DNA of 64,000 bases from Scilla litardierei. Its lineage: Eukaryota; Streptophyta; Magnoliopsida; Asparagales; Asparagaceae. A model generated the notes under the pieces. That model saw only the letters and a list, made by a program, of their open reading frames with translations. It made no database searches and was not told where the DNA came from. Numbering within the stretch: position 1 is the stretch's first letter; the number at the start of each line of letters is the position of its first letter. The stretch is taken from NCBI GenBank assembly GCA_030789695.1, contig CM061142.1:605439659-605503658 (forward strand), read 5' to 3'. This document shows, piece by piece, positions 12,484 to 24,000 of this stretch. Both the position numbers and the translations under genes were made by a program.

Positions 12484-12784
12484 TGATGTGCTCATATTTT
12501 ACACTTTATTTCTGCATATTTGCATGCCATATCTATTGCTCATATCGTGATTTTCACGATTATTTGGTGATGTTTCGATACTTTTCACTATTTCTTGTTT
12601 GCGTCTGATTTCAGGAGATATGGAGCAATCAGGAGTAATTTGGAGCCTAGAGGACTTGCATGCATGCCAGGGCGTTGCCCATGATCATGTCAGAAAGCTA
12701 ATGGCACTGGAGGATGAGTGGAAGAAGAAGGACGTCGAAAGAATCAACGAGAAAGCAATGAGGAGAAGAAAGGAGCTCAGAAAC

Positions 12785-13046
12785 AGGCCACTCGGCTGAG
12801 TGACGCAGCTCACTCGGCCGAGTGACGCAGCTTACTCGGCTGAGTAAAGCTGATACGACGACATCTGCCAGCCTGAGTGCCATAATGTACTCGGCCGAGT
12901 GGTAACTTCCACTCGGCCGAGTAAGAACTCTACTCATCCGAGTGGAGGCAAAGATTTTGAATAAATCTAAGGCGACTTCTCTGTTTTTGGAGTGATCTGC
13001 AAACTGTCTCACTCGGCCGAGTGAGATTCTCACTCGGCCGATTAGC
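12785..13046. repeat. Array of CACTCGGCCGAGTG palindromes in the 5' LTR
   Basis: About eight copies of a 12-14 bp palindrome, mostly ACTCGGCCGAGT with variants such as ACTCGGCTGAGT and ACTCATCCGAGT. The copies are spaced irregularly by roughly 5-60 bp. The array ends about 80 bp before the TATA box, so it sits in promoter-proximal U3. Confidence 0.9.
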
Positions 13047-13126
13047 GCCGACAGCTAGTCGTGAAAACTAGGGTTTTTGGCGGTGCATGGGCAGTTTGGT
13101 CTGGTTTTTTGGTTCTTTTGGACGTG

Positions 13127-13134
13127 TATTTAAG
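13127..13134 (+). promoter_or_regulatory. Candidate TATA box of the Athila-like LTR
   Basis: TATTTAAG follows the palindrome array and precedes the transcribed-looking part of the LTR. The solo LTR has CTATATAAG in the corresponding place (15388), which supports the assignment. Confidence 0.5.
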
Positions 13135-14195
13135 CCCAGTTTTGTCTCCAGCCCCAAGGGAGACCAGATCGATTTCTTAGAATAATTTTTCTGGAGTTTT
13201 AAATTCTAGTTAAGCTTTTGTATTGGCGAGAGATTGGAGACTTGATCTTAATTTTCTATTTGAAGCTTCCTTGCAACATTGGTTTGTCTTGATCTCTTGC
13301 AAGTTTTGATTTTTATGCTACATCTCTTATTGAATCTTGATTGCATGATAAATTCTATTGTTGATCTTGCTTTCCTATCGATTTTTAATATGATTTGTGA
13401 GTAGTTCCTTTGCTCTAGGGCAAAGGGATGAATCCTATGGATCTAATGTTTGATTTGTGAGATTTAATTAATTGCTATGATACTAGTCTTGTTAGAAAGG
13501 TTAGATCTTAATTAATTTACTATGGATAAATAGGGATTTCTCTTGAATCTTGAGAGCTCGACAGATGATCTTGATCCAAGGAAATCCCTAGATATTCGAT
13601 TTAGGATTATAATCGAAATTTCCTAGATTTGGTGTACGACAGCGACCAAAGCTAGCATTTTTATTGTTCTCCTATACTCATATTCGTTGCACGACGGTGA
13701 ACGAATACGAACTATCATGATCTAGATCCGAACTCAAGTTGCACGACAACGAGCTTAAGTTGGGATTGGACATAATTGCCGATCTTAATATTAGTGGTTT
13801 ATACTAGGCTTGCGCGACAGCGAGGATCTAGTTTAGATTGTTATAGACTTGCATCGCACGACAGTGTAAGCCGATTCTCCAATTAGTTGCGGAAAGTTCA
13901 CCTTAAACCAAGTTTAATCGCATGGTAATTCATAATTCACATTGATGACTTGAAAATCCATAGTGGGGATTCCCTAGCCCTAAACATCTTCATTATATTG
14001 AATTTGCATTGATACTCGAACGATTGTGACACCAACCATTCTCAAACAATTTTCCACCAAGTAGCTTAGTAATTAAAGTAGAGTACCGTCATTAGTCCTC
14101 CCTATGATTCGATACCCGATTGTCATTTAACCATGTACTTGCAGTAAAGATACATCGTACTCCCGGGGCGTGTATCTGGGGGTCGACCAAGTTTT

Positions 14196-14215
14196 TGGCA
14201 CCGTTGCCAGGAGGC
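14196..14215 (+). other. Primer binding site of the Athila-like element
   Basis: TGGCACCGTTGCCAGGAGGC follows the LTR end after a short spacer. It has the TGGCnCCGTTGCCnGG form of Athila/Tat primer binding sites and nearly matches the PBS of the minus-strand gypsy element at 2228-2248. Confidence 0.75.
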
Positions 14216-14691
14216 GAAGGTATTTTATTTTCCTTACTTAGCTATTTTTCTTTCTTATTTTATTTTTATTTTCTTTTATTCCTCTATTGCGCTAACAAAT
14301 CTTTCTATTTTCTCTTTTTCTGTGCATGAACACAAGGTCGATGGCATCTGAAGAAGACATACTATTTGATCGGTCCATATTTTACACCTTTTTTCTGCAT
14401 GTTTGCACGCCATTTTGATTGCTCATATTGCGATTTTCATGATTATACGATGACATTGCGTTACTTTTCACTATTTCTTGTTTTTGTCGGATTTTAGGAA
14501 ATATGGAGCAATTGGGAGCAAAAATGAGCTTAAAGGACTTGCACGCGTAACGGAGCATCGTTCATGGCCTTATTGAGGAGTTACCAGTGCTAGAGGATGA
14601 GTGGAGAAGGAAAGAATTTGATAGAATCGATGAGGAGACGAAAAGGAGAAGAAAAGAGCTCAAGAGTACCCCACTCGGCCGAGCAGACTGC

Positions 14692-15300
14692 TCACTCGGT
14701 CGAGTGAAGGATCGCACTTGCCCGAGTGAAACGGATACGCACCGAAGATTTGCCATGTTCACTCAGCCGAGCAAGGAAGACCACTCGGCCGAGTGAGAAA
14801 GCCCACTCGTCCGAGTGCTACAGAGATTTCGTCTAGAGAAGATGCCAACTTAATAGAATTTAGAGAAGCCTCACCTGGCCGAGTGGCAAAGCCCACTCGA
14901 CCGAGTGAAGAAGCCCACTCGTCCGAGTGTTACAGGGTTTTTCTCCTGAGATCTAATCAGACTCTCTGGAATTATTGGAGAACCGCAGAAGAACCTACTT
15001 GGTCGAGTAGAGAAGCCCACTCGATCGAGTGAAGAATCCCACTCGGCCGAGTGATGCCGATGACACGAGCGCCCAGATTTTCAGACAGCCTCCCACTATT
15101 TTGATATCTGCTATCATTCCAGCAATAAAAGTAAATTTTTCATATTTGTTATGGATATTAAACTTCATGACGGTTCCAACACCGCCAAGAACGCGCCAAT
15201 CGGAGGTCGGATGAAATCTGAAGAATTTCTGCAAGTTGATGATGCAGTGCGGGAATTTCCACTCGGCCGAGTCATATTCCCACTCGGCCCGAGTGACTGT
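14692..15300. repeat. Array of CACTCGGCCGAGTG-type palindromes in the solo LTR
   Basis: About fifteen copies, including CACTCGGCCGAGTG, CACTCGACCGAGTG, CACTCGTCCGAGTG and CACTCGATCGAGTG, with many spaced near 20 bp (for example 14877-14930 and 15003-15053). Variation is concentrated at the central positions, while the outer CACTC and GAGTG stay fixed. The array ends about 90 bp before the TATA box. Confidence 0.9.
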
Positions 15301-15387
15301 GGGCCCAGATTTTAAGTTGCAGCCAAGCTGATTTAGGGCACGAATTTGAGAGGGTTTTGAAGGGTTATTTGCTAGGGTTTTTGGAGG

Positions 15388-15396
15388 CTATATAAG
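15388..15396 (+). promoter_or_regulatory. Candidate TATA box of the solo LTR
   Basis: CTATATAAG lies just downstream of the palindrome array and upstream of a long transcribed-looking leader. Same layout as the host element's LTR. Confidence 0.5.
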
Positions 15397-17759
15397 AGGT
15401 TTGTAGTCGTCATTAGAGATAGTTCCATATTGTTTTCTTGGAGACTATTTTAGAGATTAGGCCATGCCCTAGGCCCCCTCTTGGATAAAAAAAGCTTGTA
15501 ATTGGATTAAAGTTCTTTATCAAAGCTAAGTATCATTGTTCTTATTATTTGAATCTTTGATTTGCTATCTTTTCATATGCAAGCAATGTCTCTTATTGAT
15601 TTCTATATCGTTATTGCTATGCTCGGTTGATTGTTGTTCTAGGGCATGGGGATGAATCATATGGACCCGATCTTAGAATTGTGATGAATGAATTGAATTA
15701 TTGCTAGGATTGATGAAAGGTTAGGTTGTGATTGATTTACTACGAATAGCTAGGAATTTCCATCGATTGGGGTTTGTAAGAGATTGGATTCCGATCGATG
15801 GGAAGGCCTAGATATTCGATTTAGGTTTATAATCGAGATTATCTAGACTTGGTTTGTAAGAGATTGGACCAAAGCTAGGATTTTTATTATAAATCTATAC
15901 CCATATTCGTTTGCAAGAGATTAGACGAATACGAGCTATCACAATCTAGGTCGTAACTCGAGTTTGCACGAGAGTGGGATCGAGGTGCGATTTGATGATG
16001 ATGTCGATCTTCATGCTAGCGGCTTAGGTTAGGGTTTGCACGAGAGTGGGCCCTAATCTAGGTTGCTATAGACCGGCAATAGCGTGAGAGCGTGAGCTCG
16101 GTTCTATATTTAGTTACGACTAATTCACCTCGACACAAGTCTCGCAATATTGAGATTCAGAATTTACAAGGATGAATGATGATCCTTAGTGGGGATTCCC
16201 TAGCTCTAGACACTTTTATTATATTGTATTTGAATCGATATTTGACCAATATCTCTATCACCGACACCGACAACCACCACCATTTCCATTACATCATACC
16301 ATAACCATCTCCACCAATAATACATTCGTAGTCAAACCAACCTAGGATAGATTGGAACCAACACCACCTCCTCGTGTTCGATACCCGCTCGCCACTTGAC
16401 CGTGCGCTTGCGGTAAAACTACAATCGTTCTCGGGTGTATATCCAGGGCCGATCACTATTTGATCCTGAGATTGAGCGCACATCAAGGAAACTGAGAGCA
16501 GAGAAGAGACCAATTCTAGAGGAGAACCAAATGGTGGAGGAAACTAGAGATGAGCGATTACAGCGGACCGCTAGGCTTGTCTCCATCCGGGATAGGCTTA
16601 TCCCAAATTATTCGGCTACTACATCTTCCATACTTATGCCGGAGTTGGCGGCTGACAAGAACTTTGAATTGAAGACGAGGCTTATTATGCTGATGCTACA
16701 AGACCCCTTCCATGTGAATTCTCAAGGGAACCTGTATTATCATCTACACATGTTCTTGGCGAAGTGCGCCACTTTTTAGATGCCGAATGTGCCAGTGGAT
16801 GCTATCTGATTGTGTCTCTTCCCTTTCACTCTTCGTGACAAAGCTTTATATTGGCTAAGAACGCAAGCTCATAGGACATTCACTACTTGGGACGAGCTAG
16901 CAAGTGCATTCGTCAACAAATTTTACCCGCCATCCAAGACCGTGAAGATAAGACACTCTTTGATGTCTTTCAAGCAAGGGTCTCAAGAGTCTCTCTATGA
17001 AGCGTGAGAGCGGTTTAAATATCTCCAACATCAATGCCCCCATCATAGCATCGACGATTGGGAGCTTGTGCACAGTTTCTACAATGGATTGAGGCCGGAC
17101 ATAAGGATGATAATTAACGCCACAGCCAACGGAGCTATTCTATCAAAGATGTCGGAGGATGCCACAGCATTGCTAGTGGAGATGGCCTCCAACAATCAGC
17201 AATGAGCTGACGAGAGAGGCCAATCATCATCATCTTCGAAGCCGGCGAGTATCTATGAAGCAAAGGCAGTGGCAGAGTTGACCACAAAGTTTGACTCTCT
17301 CTCCAAGGTTGTGGAGAGGATTGAAAAGAGGATGTGCGAGTCATATGGAGTGTCCAACGCATTGACATCCGGAGGGAGCATGAGTGATTGGCAAGACCAA
17401 GGCCAAGTCTTGTTCGTTGGAAGCGAGCAAAATGAAGGAGCGACAGAGCAAATGCAATATGTCGCCGGTGGGGGTAACAACAGTTTTTGGGTGAACCCGG
17501 CTACTAAGGGTCACCTCGGATTTTCTTATGCCAATAATGAGGGAGCCTTGACTCCCCCTCTTCAACAACCACCACCTCAGCAACAACAAGCCCGGCCTCC
17601 TCAACAACAACAACCATATCAACAAAGGTTACCCCAACAACAACAATATCAACCAAGGCAACAAGTGGGGCCTTATAGACCCCCCGAATATAACCAAGGA
17701 TGGAGGCCACAAACCCTCCACAGGTGCCACCAAGATCCGATCATGAAGCTAGAGTAGAG

Positions 17760-18926
17760 GAGTTTATCACCAAGCAAAAGAAGATTAATACAAAATTGAC
17801 GATGGGTTAAGATAGCCTCAACACCATCTTGGCGCAATTGGTGGAGCAAATAACTTTGCTCAACAAGGCTCAACAACAATTGCCGGATCAACCGGTGCAA
17901 AACCCGAGGAGCAACACCGGTCACATCAATGCGATAGTGGTGGGGACTACGAGGAGCGTGAAGGATACCACTCTCGCTATGGTTCAAGCTAAAAGCCCAA
18001 AGGAGGAAATTCCGGTTGAAAAGGAGAAAATTAATGAAGAAGAGAGCCCCAAGACGGCAAATATTGAGGAAAAATCTGAAGCGGATGAACCTCAAAAGGA
18101 GCGAACCAATATGCCACCCATACCCTTTCCATAACGGTTGGCGAAGGCCAAGATGGAGAAGAAGTTCGCCAAATTTCTGGAGTACTTTCGAGGGATTAGC
18201 TTGAACATCCCATTCTTGGATGCGATAATTGAAATCCCGACATACGCCAAGTTCCTCACGGACTTGATCACGGGAAAAAAGCGAATGGAGAAGATCATGC
18301 TAGCCGAGTAAGGTACTTGGTTCGTCAACAAGGAGAAGATGCCAAAGAAAATAAAAGACCCCGGAAGCTTTTGGATTCTATGCATTCTTGGCGGAGTCCC
18401 CCTCCAAAAAGCTTTGGTAGACTTGGGAGCGAGCGTAAGCCTCATGCCGCTCACTATGTTCAAGAAGCTCAATATGGGGACCGACCTCAAAGCCACCGAT
18501 ATGAAGATCCAACTCGTCGATGGGTGGATTACTAGGCCGGTGAGGATTGCCGAGAACGTGCCACTTCAAATACCGGGAGGTCTTTGTGTACCATGCGACT
18601 TCATCGTCATGGACATAAAAGAAGAGGGCGATACATCGCTTATACTTGGATGCCCCTTCTTAGCCACCGCGAGAGTCATAGTAGACGTGAGAAAAGGAAC
18701 GTTATCTCTCAACGTTGGCAAAATAGCAGTTGAATTCCATCTTCCCAAGACAATGAAGCAAAGATCTTGGCCGGAAGAAGTGGACTACGTGGACCTCCTT
18801 GATGGGATCATAGAGGAAGCCATGCCTTATGTCGCTGGAGCCTTGCACACGGAGAGCCTTGATGGAGCCCCAAATACCGAGGAGCCCCAATTGGAGAACC
18901 AATGGATCCCCTCATCGAGGAAGTGA
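17760..18926 (+). pseudogene. Athila-like gag C-terminus and aspartic protease domain
   Basis: After a frame change near 17740 the reading continues with a lysine/glutamate-rich gag tail (17829-18134), then LNIPFLDAIIEIPTYAKFL (18190) and the protease from 18339. The protease has PKKIKDPGSFWILC, the active-site region KALVDLGASVSLMPLTMF, and DTSLILGCPFLATARVIVDV. Athila proteases carry DLGAS rather than DTGAS, so the Leu is normal for the lineage. Stops occur near 17816, 18132 and 18309. Reverse transcriptase should follow and does not: a short frame (18902-19153) rich in K, E and S takes its place. Confidence 0.85.
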
Positions 18927-19555
18927 CCAAGCTCATCGATGAAGAGAAGAACGATGATGATGTCGTGAGGATTAGAGAGCTCTGTAAGCTCTCTACGGTG
19001 AAACAAAGGGAGAAAGCGCCATTAGCGAATACATCTCCACCGTCGGGAAAGTCCAAAGATGCCAAGAGCACAAGCTTGGGGAGTCATCCCTCGCTACCAT
19101 TAGAGAGGAGACGCACACTAGGGAGGCCAAAGAGGAGCAAGCGCTACATCTGAACCCAAGTGGTCTCCCTGGAAAATTTGACATATGCATCTCCTATGTG
19201 CCGAACATTACGCGTTAAACACTAAATCTTAAGGTGTCGAGCTCAAGACCTTAAATAAGCGCTTGTTGGGAGGCAACCTGACGGTTCTATCTTCGTTTTT
19301 AGTTGAGTTTTACTTTTGTTTTTGTTTTAGATCTTTATTAATTTATGGAGTCAAGAGTCTAGAAAGAATCTGACGACGAGCTACATTTTTCGTTGCAGAA
19401 AGAAGATGATAGGAGTCCATATGAATGGAGGATAGCCATGGCGATGGAGAGCACTCCAGGGATGCGCTTAAATGCCAAAGGAAGGAAGGAACTGACGGAA
19501 AAAGAAGAAACAGACAGCATCGCAAAACAGAGAGTCTGGAGCTGAAAAGAGCAGC
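18927..19555 (+). other. Junction replacing pol, with conserved post-pol motif
   Basis: No RT, RNase H or integrase motif is present. At 19232-19278 the text reads GTCGAGCTCAAGACCTTAA, then AAGCGCTTGTTGGGAGGCAA. I know this GCGCTTnTTGGGAGGCAAC motif from the region just after integrase in Athila-type elements. Its presence next to the protease points to an internal deletion of about 3 kb of pol rather than truncation. Confidence 0.6.
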
Positions 19556-20125
19556 CCACTCGGCCGAGTGACTTGTTCACTCGACCGAGTGAGGACGCTA
19601 CTTGGCCGAGTAGGGTATTGTACAGGGAAGTCTCAAAACCCCCCTCTAAGATTATGTGCCACTCGACCGAGTGACTTTGTCACTCGACCGAGTGAACTTG
19701 ACACATTTGGTCTAAATATTGCTCTATGAGGCATGTTTACTCCGTCGAGTATCTTAGTCTACTCGACCGAGTGATTATTTCTACACGGTCGAGTAGGAGA
19801 CTGTAGCAGAATATTCGAAAATTCATACTCTGTTTCTAATTGTCATTCGGCCGAGTGGAACTTGTTACTCGCCCGAGTGACTCGAACCACTCGGTCAAGT
19901 CATCCCACTCAACCAAGGCAACAAAATTCAAATTTTTTTGGGGCCACTCGACCGAGTGATGATCGTCACTCAGCCGAGTGACTTAAAGAGACCCAGCCCT
20001 ACAAATTTCGAAACTGACGCTCGGGATTCCAAATCCCCAAATCGATGACATTCCCCCCTCCTCCCTCTGACTCGCCCAAACCACCTCTCCCACTCGCCCG
20101 AGCCACCGCCACTCGCCCGAGCATC
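19556..20125. repeat. Third array of ACTCGGCCGAGT-type palindromes, internal to the element
   Basis: About fourteen copies (CACTCGGCCGAGTG at 19557, CACTCGACCGAGTG several times, TACTCGACCGAGTG, and diverged CACTCGCCCGAGC near 20093 and 20109). This array is in the spacer before the env-like ORF, not in an LTR. The sequence in front of it (19430-19550) resembles the AGGAGAAGAAAGGAGCTC stretch before the LTR arrays, so it may be a copied or captured LTR segment. Confidence 0.85.
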
Positions 20126-20479
20126 ACGACCCACCCCATCGCTGGAGCACCCTTCGGCGCTGCCTGTGCTGCCGACCGACAGGCGATCGCCGCTCCTCCC
20201 AACCGTATTTCGCCCCTTTTCTCCTTCTTCCTATTTCGTAAGCCCAATTCAGCCCATATCCCAAATTAACCCATGTTTTCGCCTATTTCTCTTGATCAAC
20301 CCCTTGATTTTACGATTCTCATTGCTAATCAATTGTTTTTGTGCTTCAGGATAGCTTGGAAAGATTCTGCACTGATTTGGAGCTGTATGGGAGGTGTCTC
20401 TCGTTCAGTTAGCTTACGAGGACTCGCATCGTGCTTGGTACACTCGTTCTCTATTTCATTTTGAGCACCTTGTGATTTT

Positions 20480-21090
20480 ATGCACGTCTCACGACACCAC
20501 TATGCCTCCACACACACTTGGTCTCGTGCGCGGCATCCCGCTTCTAAGCAGAAGAGGTCTGGCGACCCCGGTCCCTCTTCCCCTAGAGCGGACTCCCAGC
20601 CTCCTAGCGATCCACCTCTAACACTTTCAGCTCACACTTCACCCATTCCACCCCCACCAGCACAGCCCGCTCCGGTGATCGACACATTTGGTATCAGCTT
20701 CATAGATGACACACACCGCCTCAAACTTGAGAGGCTCTCCCAACGTTCGATCGTCCCCACTAGGTTCGCACACATTGCTGACCTAGAGCACCTAGGGGTA
20801 CTACCGGTGCTACTCTAGTTGTATGACGACTGGGGTGGCATGATTTTCTGTCTGTGTCAACAGACACCTATGTCCGACCGACCGTCGAGGTCCTGAGTTC
20901 TATTCATAGGACTCCCAGGGGATGCACCTTTCGCTTGATGGATCGGGAGTGCGAGATTACTCTCAATATGCTCCATACCTACTTCCATTAGCCCACTGTC
21001 CCTAACCCTGATCGAGCTTATGATCTCACGCACCACACCCCATCTACATTCGATGCCAACACCTTCTGGACCATGATCATGGGATTCTTA
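20480..21090 (+). pseudogene. Athila env-like (third ORF) fragment
   Basis: Pieces in shifting frames read KQKRSGDPGPSSPRADSQPP, then FIDDTHRLKLERLSQRSIVP (20695), then, after a stop at 20818, TDTYVRPTVEVLSSIHRTPR and FRLMDRECEITLNMLHTYFH. This order, a P/S-rich start, a TxRF region, then a beta-rich FRL...E segment, matches my memory of the ORF that follows pol in Athila elements. The proposed reading ends near 21090 where similarity to any coding sequence is lost. A splice-like acceptor TTGTGCTTCAG lies upstream at 20340. Confidence 0.55.
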
Positions 21091-21099
21091 TTAAAATGT

Positions 21100-24000
21100 T
21101 TGATGTTTTGGCGAAAAAGATAAGTTTGATAGAGTGTGTGGACTTCTTTGGCGATTTTGTTTCGAATGTCATGAGGCCGATCTCAGAATGGGCATTTCTT
21201 TTCCTGCTCACATAGGCCTTTCAAATTTCAAATTTACTCTACACAGTATGATTTTCTCGATTGAAAATTTTTGATGCAACATACTGAAAATTTTTGGATG
21301 CACGTAGACTAAAATGTACAACAAATTGAACCTGTGCAGTTTGTGCATTACCAACATACTGAAAATCCAAAGCAAAAATTTTCAACATTCTGAAAATTCT
21401 AAAACGCACCAAAATTTTCAACAACTCAACATGCATCACCATACTCTACAAATTTTTCAAATTAAAAAATGACATTAACAACTACATGCATCAAAATTTT
21501 GGAGCGAGGGAGCGATGGCTTACCAACCAACTTGTCACGTCTCTTGCTAGATCCCCGAACGCGACTCCCCTTCATCACCAAACAGAGTCCCATTGGTCAG
21601 GTCAAAATGGAATTGGTTCAATTCAGTAGTTCGTCAAACAGGTAGTGAATGATGCACACATTAAGATGGTAGCTCGGCCCAGGATTGTGAAGATGCAGCA
21701 CCGGGAAGATGTTAGATGTAGCAACTGTATTCTGTTTGATGAAATACAAATTTCAGGCAAAAACTAACAAATAATATCCCACATTTGTAATATAGATATT
21801 TTTCAGCAATCTCAACTTGATCCACAGCCTCCATGCCATTATCTTTAATCAAAGGTATAAAATTCACTTAGATGATGATGATTTCACTTAGATGCACAAA
21901 TATGTAATTTGAACTGCATCTCTTAGAAATAATTTCAAAAGAAAGAAAACTTATAATCAAAAAGTATGCAACATTACAAAATTGTTTGTGTGGATATCCC
22001 TGAAATGTTGCAAAATTGGAAAAATTAAAAATAAGACATCCTACTATCATGAATCCATTTTGGATTGGCAAACCTTTACATATAGCACTCAACTGGTTCC
22101 CTAAGGAACTCATACCGCGAGATATAGTCAATTTATTTATTCTCGAGTTTTTATAGATAGGAAATCATGATAGTTAGATCACTTTATGGTTATACGTGTA
22201 TGTTTTTTTCTTAATTAATCCTTTCTTTCTTTCTAGTTGTCTATATGTGGAAATATGAACCTGCACAATTAGATGCATCATTCTTTCCAATTAATTGGTT
22301 GGATATCTTTTTGGTCATGTTTATGTCTCTTTCCATTCTAAGTATTTGTCTCATTTTGATTAAATCTTTTTTCTAATATGATGCTTTGTTGAGGTTGGTA
22401 TGCTTAATATTTCATTAAGTTCTAACTAATCTTACTTTCTTCTTAGGTTCTCATATTCGCTAAGATGCAAATTTATGAATATCAGCATCAGTAATTTATA
22501 GTTGATGAAACATAACCAGAAGTTATTAAATAATTCAGTTCATGGGTTGTAAAAAATGTTTGCTGCAGAGGAGACTCGCATGTGCTGATTTATGTAGTCT
22601 CATGAGATCGAAATCCATTTTCTTTCACCAGGATTGAGTTTGTAAGGTTGTTAATGCTAAACCACACTAACATGCAAATGTAGCATGTTTCCTGGATATG
22701 AGATACATACACAAAATTACAGGTCCTAATATTATACTATGGAACATACCTTCAAAATGATTTATACTCCAGATGCAATTTGGGATGCAAATATAAATTT
22801 TTTGAGAAGAATGTGATGAGCTACTTCCTCATCTATGCGAGAAAAAAAGTTGTGAGCTGCTCAAGATTAAATCCGTAAGAAAAAATATTAAATGGCGTGA
22901 TAAGGCATAAGGATAAAAATTTTGAGAGAGCAAAAAAATTACATATCTTAATGAGCCGTGAGCAGAATCTCAATTTTTAAATGACAATACTCACAAATAA
23001 GAAGCAAAGCAAAGCAAAAAAACTCTTAAAGGACTCACCAGTGAACAAAGTAAGGCCCATGTTAAATTCAAGCCAGTTACCTTTAGCCACTGAGATCTAC
23101 TATTTGTGGAAGGGCTCCATCTTGCGACTCAATCTGAGATATCTTCAAACGCATCGATACAGCTGTTTTTGAGCAATGGATTAGAGAAAATGATAGAGAA
23201 ATTAGTTCCATCATAATTTTAACAGGATATATTTTAACATAATGATTTTAACATGATATATTTTTACAGTATATATGTTAAAAATGAGAACAGATTCAAT
23301 TAGTTCCATCATAAATTTTAACAGTATATATTTTAACAAACTCTAATCTGTGCTCATCAGATGAGAACTAATTTCTAACATAATATATTTCAAGAGTTAA
23401 CAAAAATTATGATGGAACTAATTTCAAAGTGAATGTTGCAGGGTTAACAAAAAATTGCAGCTGTAAGTTAAAAAATGCAAAGTGAATGCAAAGTGAACTA
23501 ATTGCAAACCTCTATATTTCCCAGTTGTAAGTTATCAAACCTTGATAATGCAAAGTGAACTAACAGAAGAGTTAACAAAAATTTTCAGAGTGAATGTTGT
23601 AGAGTTAACAAAAAACTGTCACATATTTATGGAACTAAAACATAAGCAAATGCAAGTATACAGTTATCAACCATGACAACCACATTTGTTGATGCAAGAG
23701 GTGAGAAATTTGAAAGTTAAAATAAAGTAATATACCATGATGAAAAATTTAGGCTACACACTTCAAAGGCGAACTAAAGATTCTTGTCATGGATACACAA
23801 CTTAGAAGCCAAAAGGCCCGAAACTGTGTAATACTTGTTAAATAATTTTTCTTTCAAGCAGCATGACAAAAGCACCCTTATGATTTCTGTCCTAAAGTTT
23901 TATTTTGAAAACAAAAGGTGTAACTAAATAGTTTCGTCAAACCAATAGAATCAAACAGATATAATGTCAAGCATGGTGCACAACAATACCTTATTAAAGA

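Larger units (their letters stand above)
12484..14189 (+). repeat. 5' LTR of the Athila-like element
   Basis: It starts TGATGTGCTCATA inside copia RNase H and ends GGTCGACCA about 6 bp before the PBS, for a length near 1706 bp. It aligns through most of its length with the solo LTR at 14367 (same AT-rich opening, TTTCAGG, palindrome array, TATA, CCCTAG-rich centre), but the two are clearly different families. The centre (13630-13870) repeats the motif GCACGACAGCGAG and variants about five times. Confidence 0.8.
14367..16455 (+). mobile_element. Solo LTR (2089 bp) inserted in the Athila-like gag
   Basis: The sequence runs from TGATCGG to CCGATCA, a perfect 7-bp inverted terminus, and is flanked on both sides by CTATT (14362-14366 and 16456-16460), a 5-bp target-site duplication. 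The gag frame continues in phase across it. It resembles the host element's own LTR along its length, so it comes from a related family. It has no PBS, gag or second LTR, which is the expected product of recombination between two LTRs. Confidence 0.92.
14341..17757 (+). pseudogene. Athila-like gag, split by a solo LTR and broken by stops
   Basis: The start ATG is at 14341; the frame is interrupted after ten codons by the solo LTR at 14367-16455 and resumes in phase at 16461 with PEIERTSRKLRAEKR. The gag core has SILMPELAADKNFELK, LFPFTLRDKALYWLRTQ and TWDELASAFVNKFYPPSK, all typical of Ty3 gag. The C-terminal part is Q/P-rich (17550-17690). In-frame stops lie at about 16777, 16808, 17008 and 17205. 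The frame is then lost near 17757. Neighbours are the PBS upstream and the protease downstream. Typical Athila gag length is similar, so the protein is complete apart from these lesions. Confidence 0.85.
12484..21100 (+). mobile_element. Athila-like Ty3/gypsy element lacking RT and integrase, 3'-truncated
   Basis: Order is LTR (12484-14189), PBS, gag, protease, conserved post-pol motif (19260), a palindrome-rich spacer and a decayed env-like ORF (20480-21090). RT, RNase H and integrase are missing between the protease and the post-pol motif. The left end cuts copia RNase H within a codon stretch, so this element is younger than that copia copy. No 3' LTR matching the TGATGTGCTC start was found downstream, so the right end near 21.1 kb is a truncation. 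The element was later hit by a solo LTR. Confidence 0.8.

Noticed and set aside
12484..16455. Two LTRs in direct orientation as the two ends of one short element
   Set aside because: They differ strongly, the second has its own CTATT duplication and its insertion splits a gag frame that starts between them.
21520..21590. Minus-strand MKGSRVRGSSKRRDKLVG followed by GTAAGC, a possible short exon
   Set aside because: Basic low-complexity peptide with no second exon or known family nearby.
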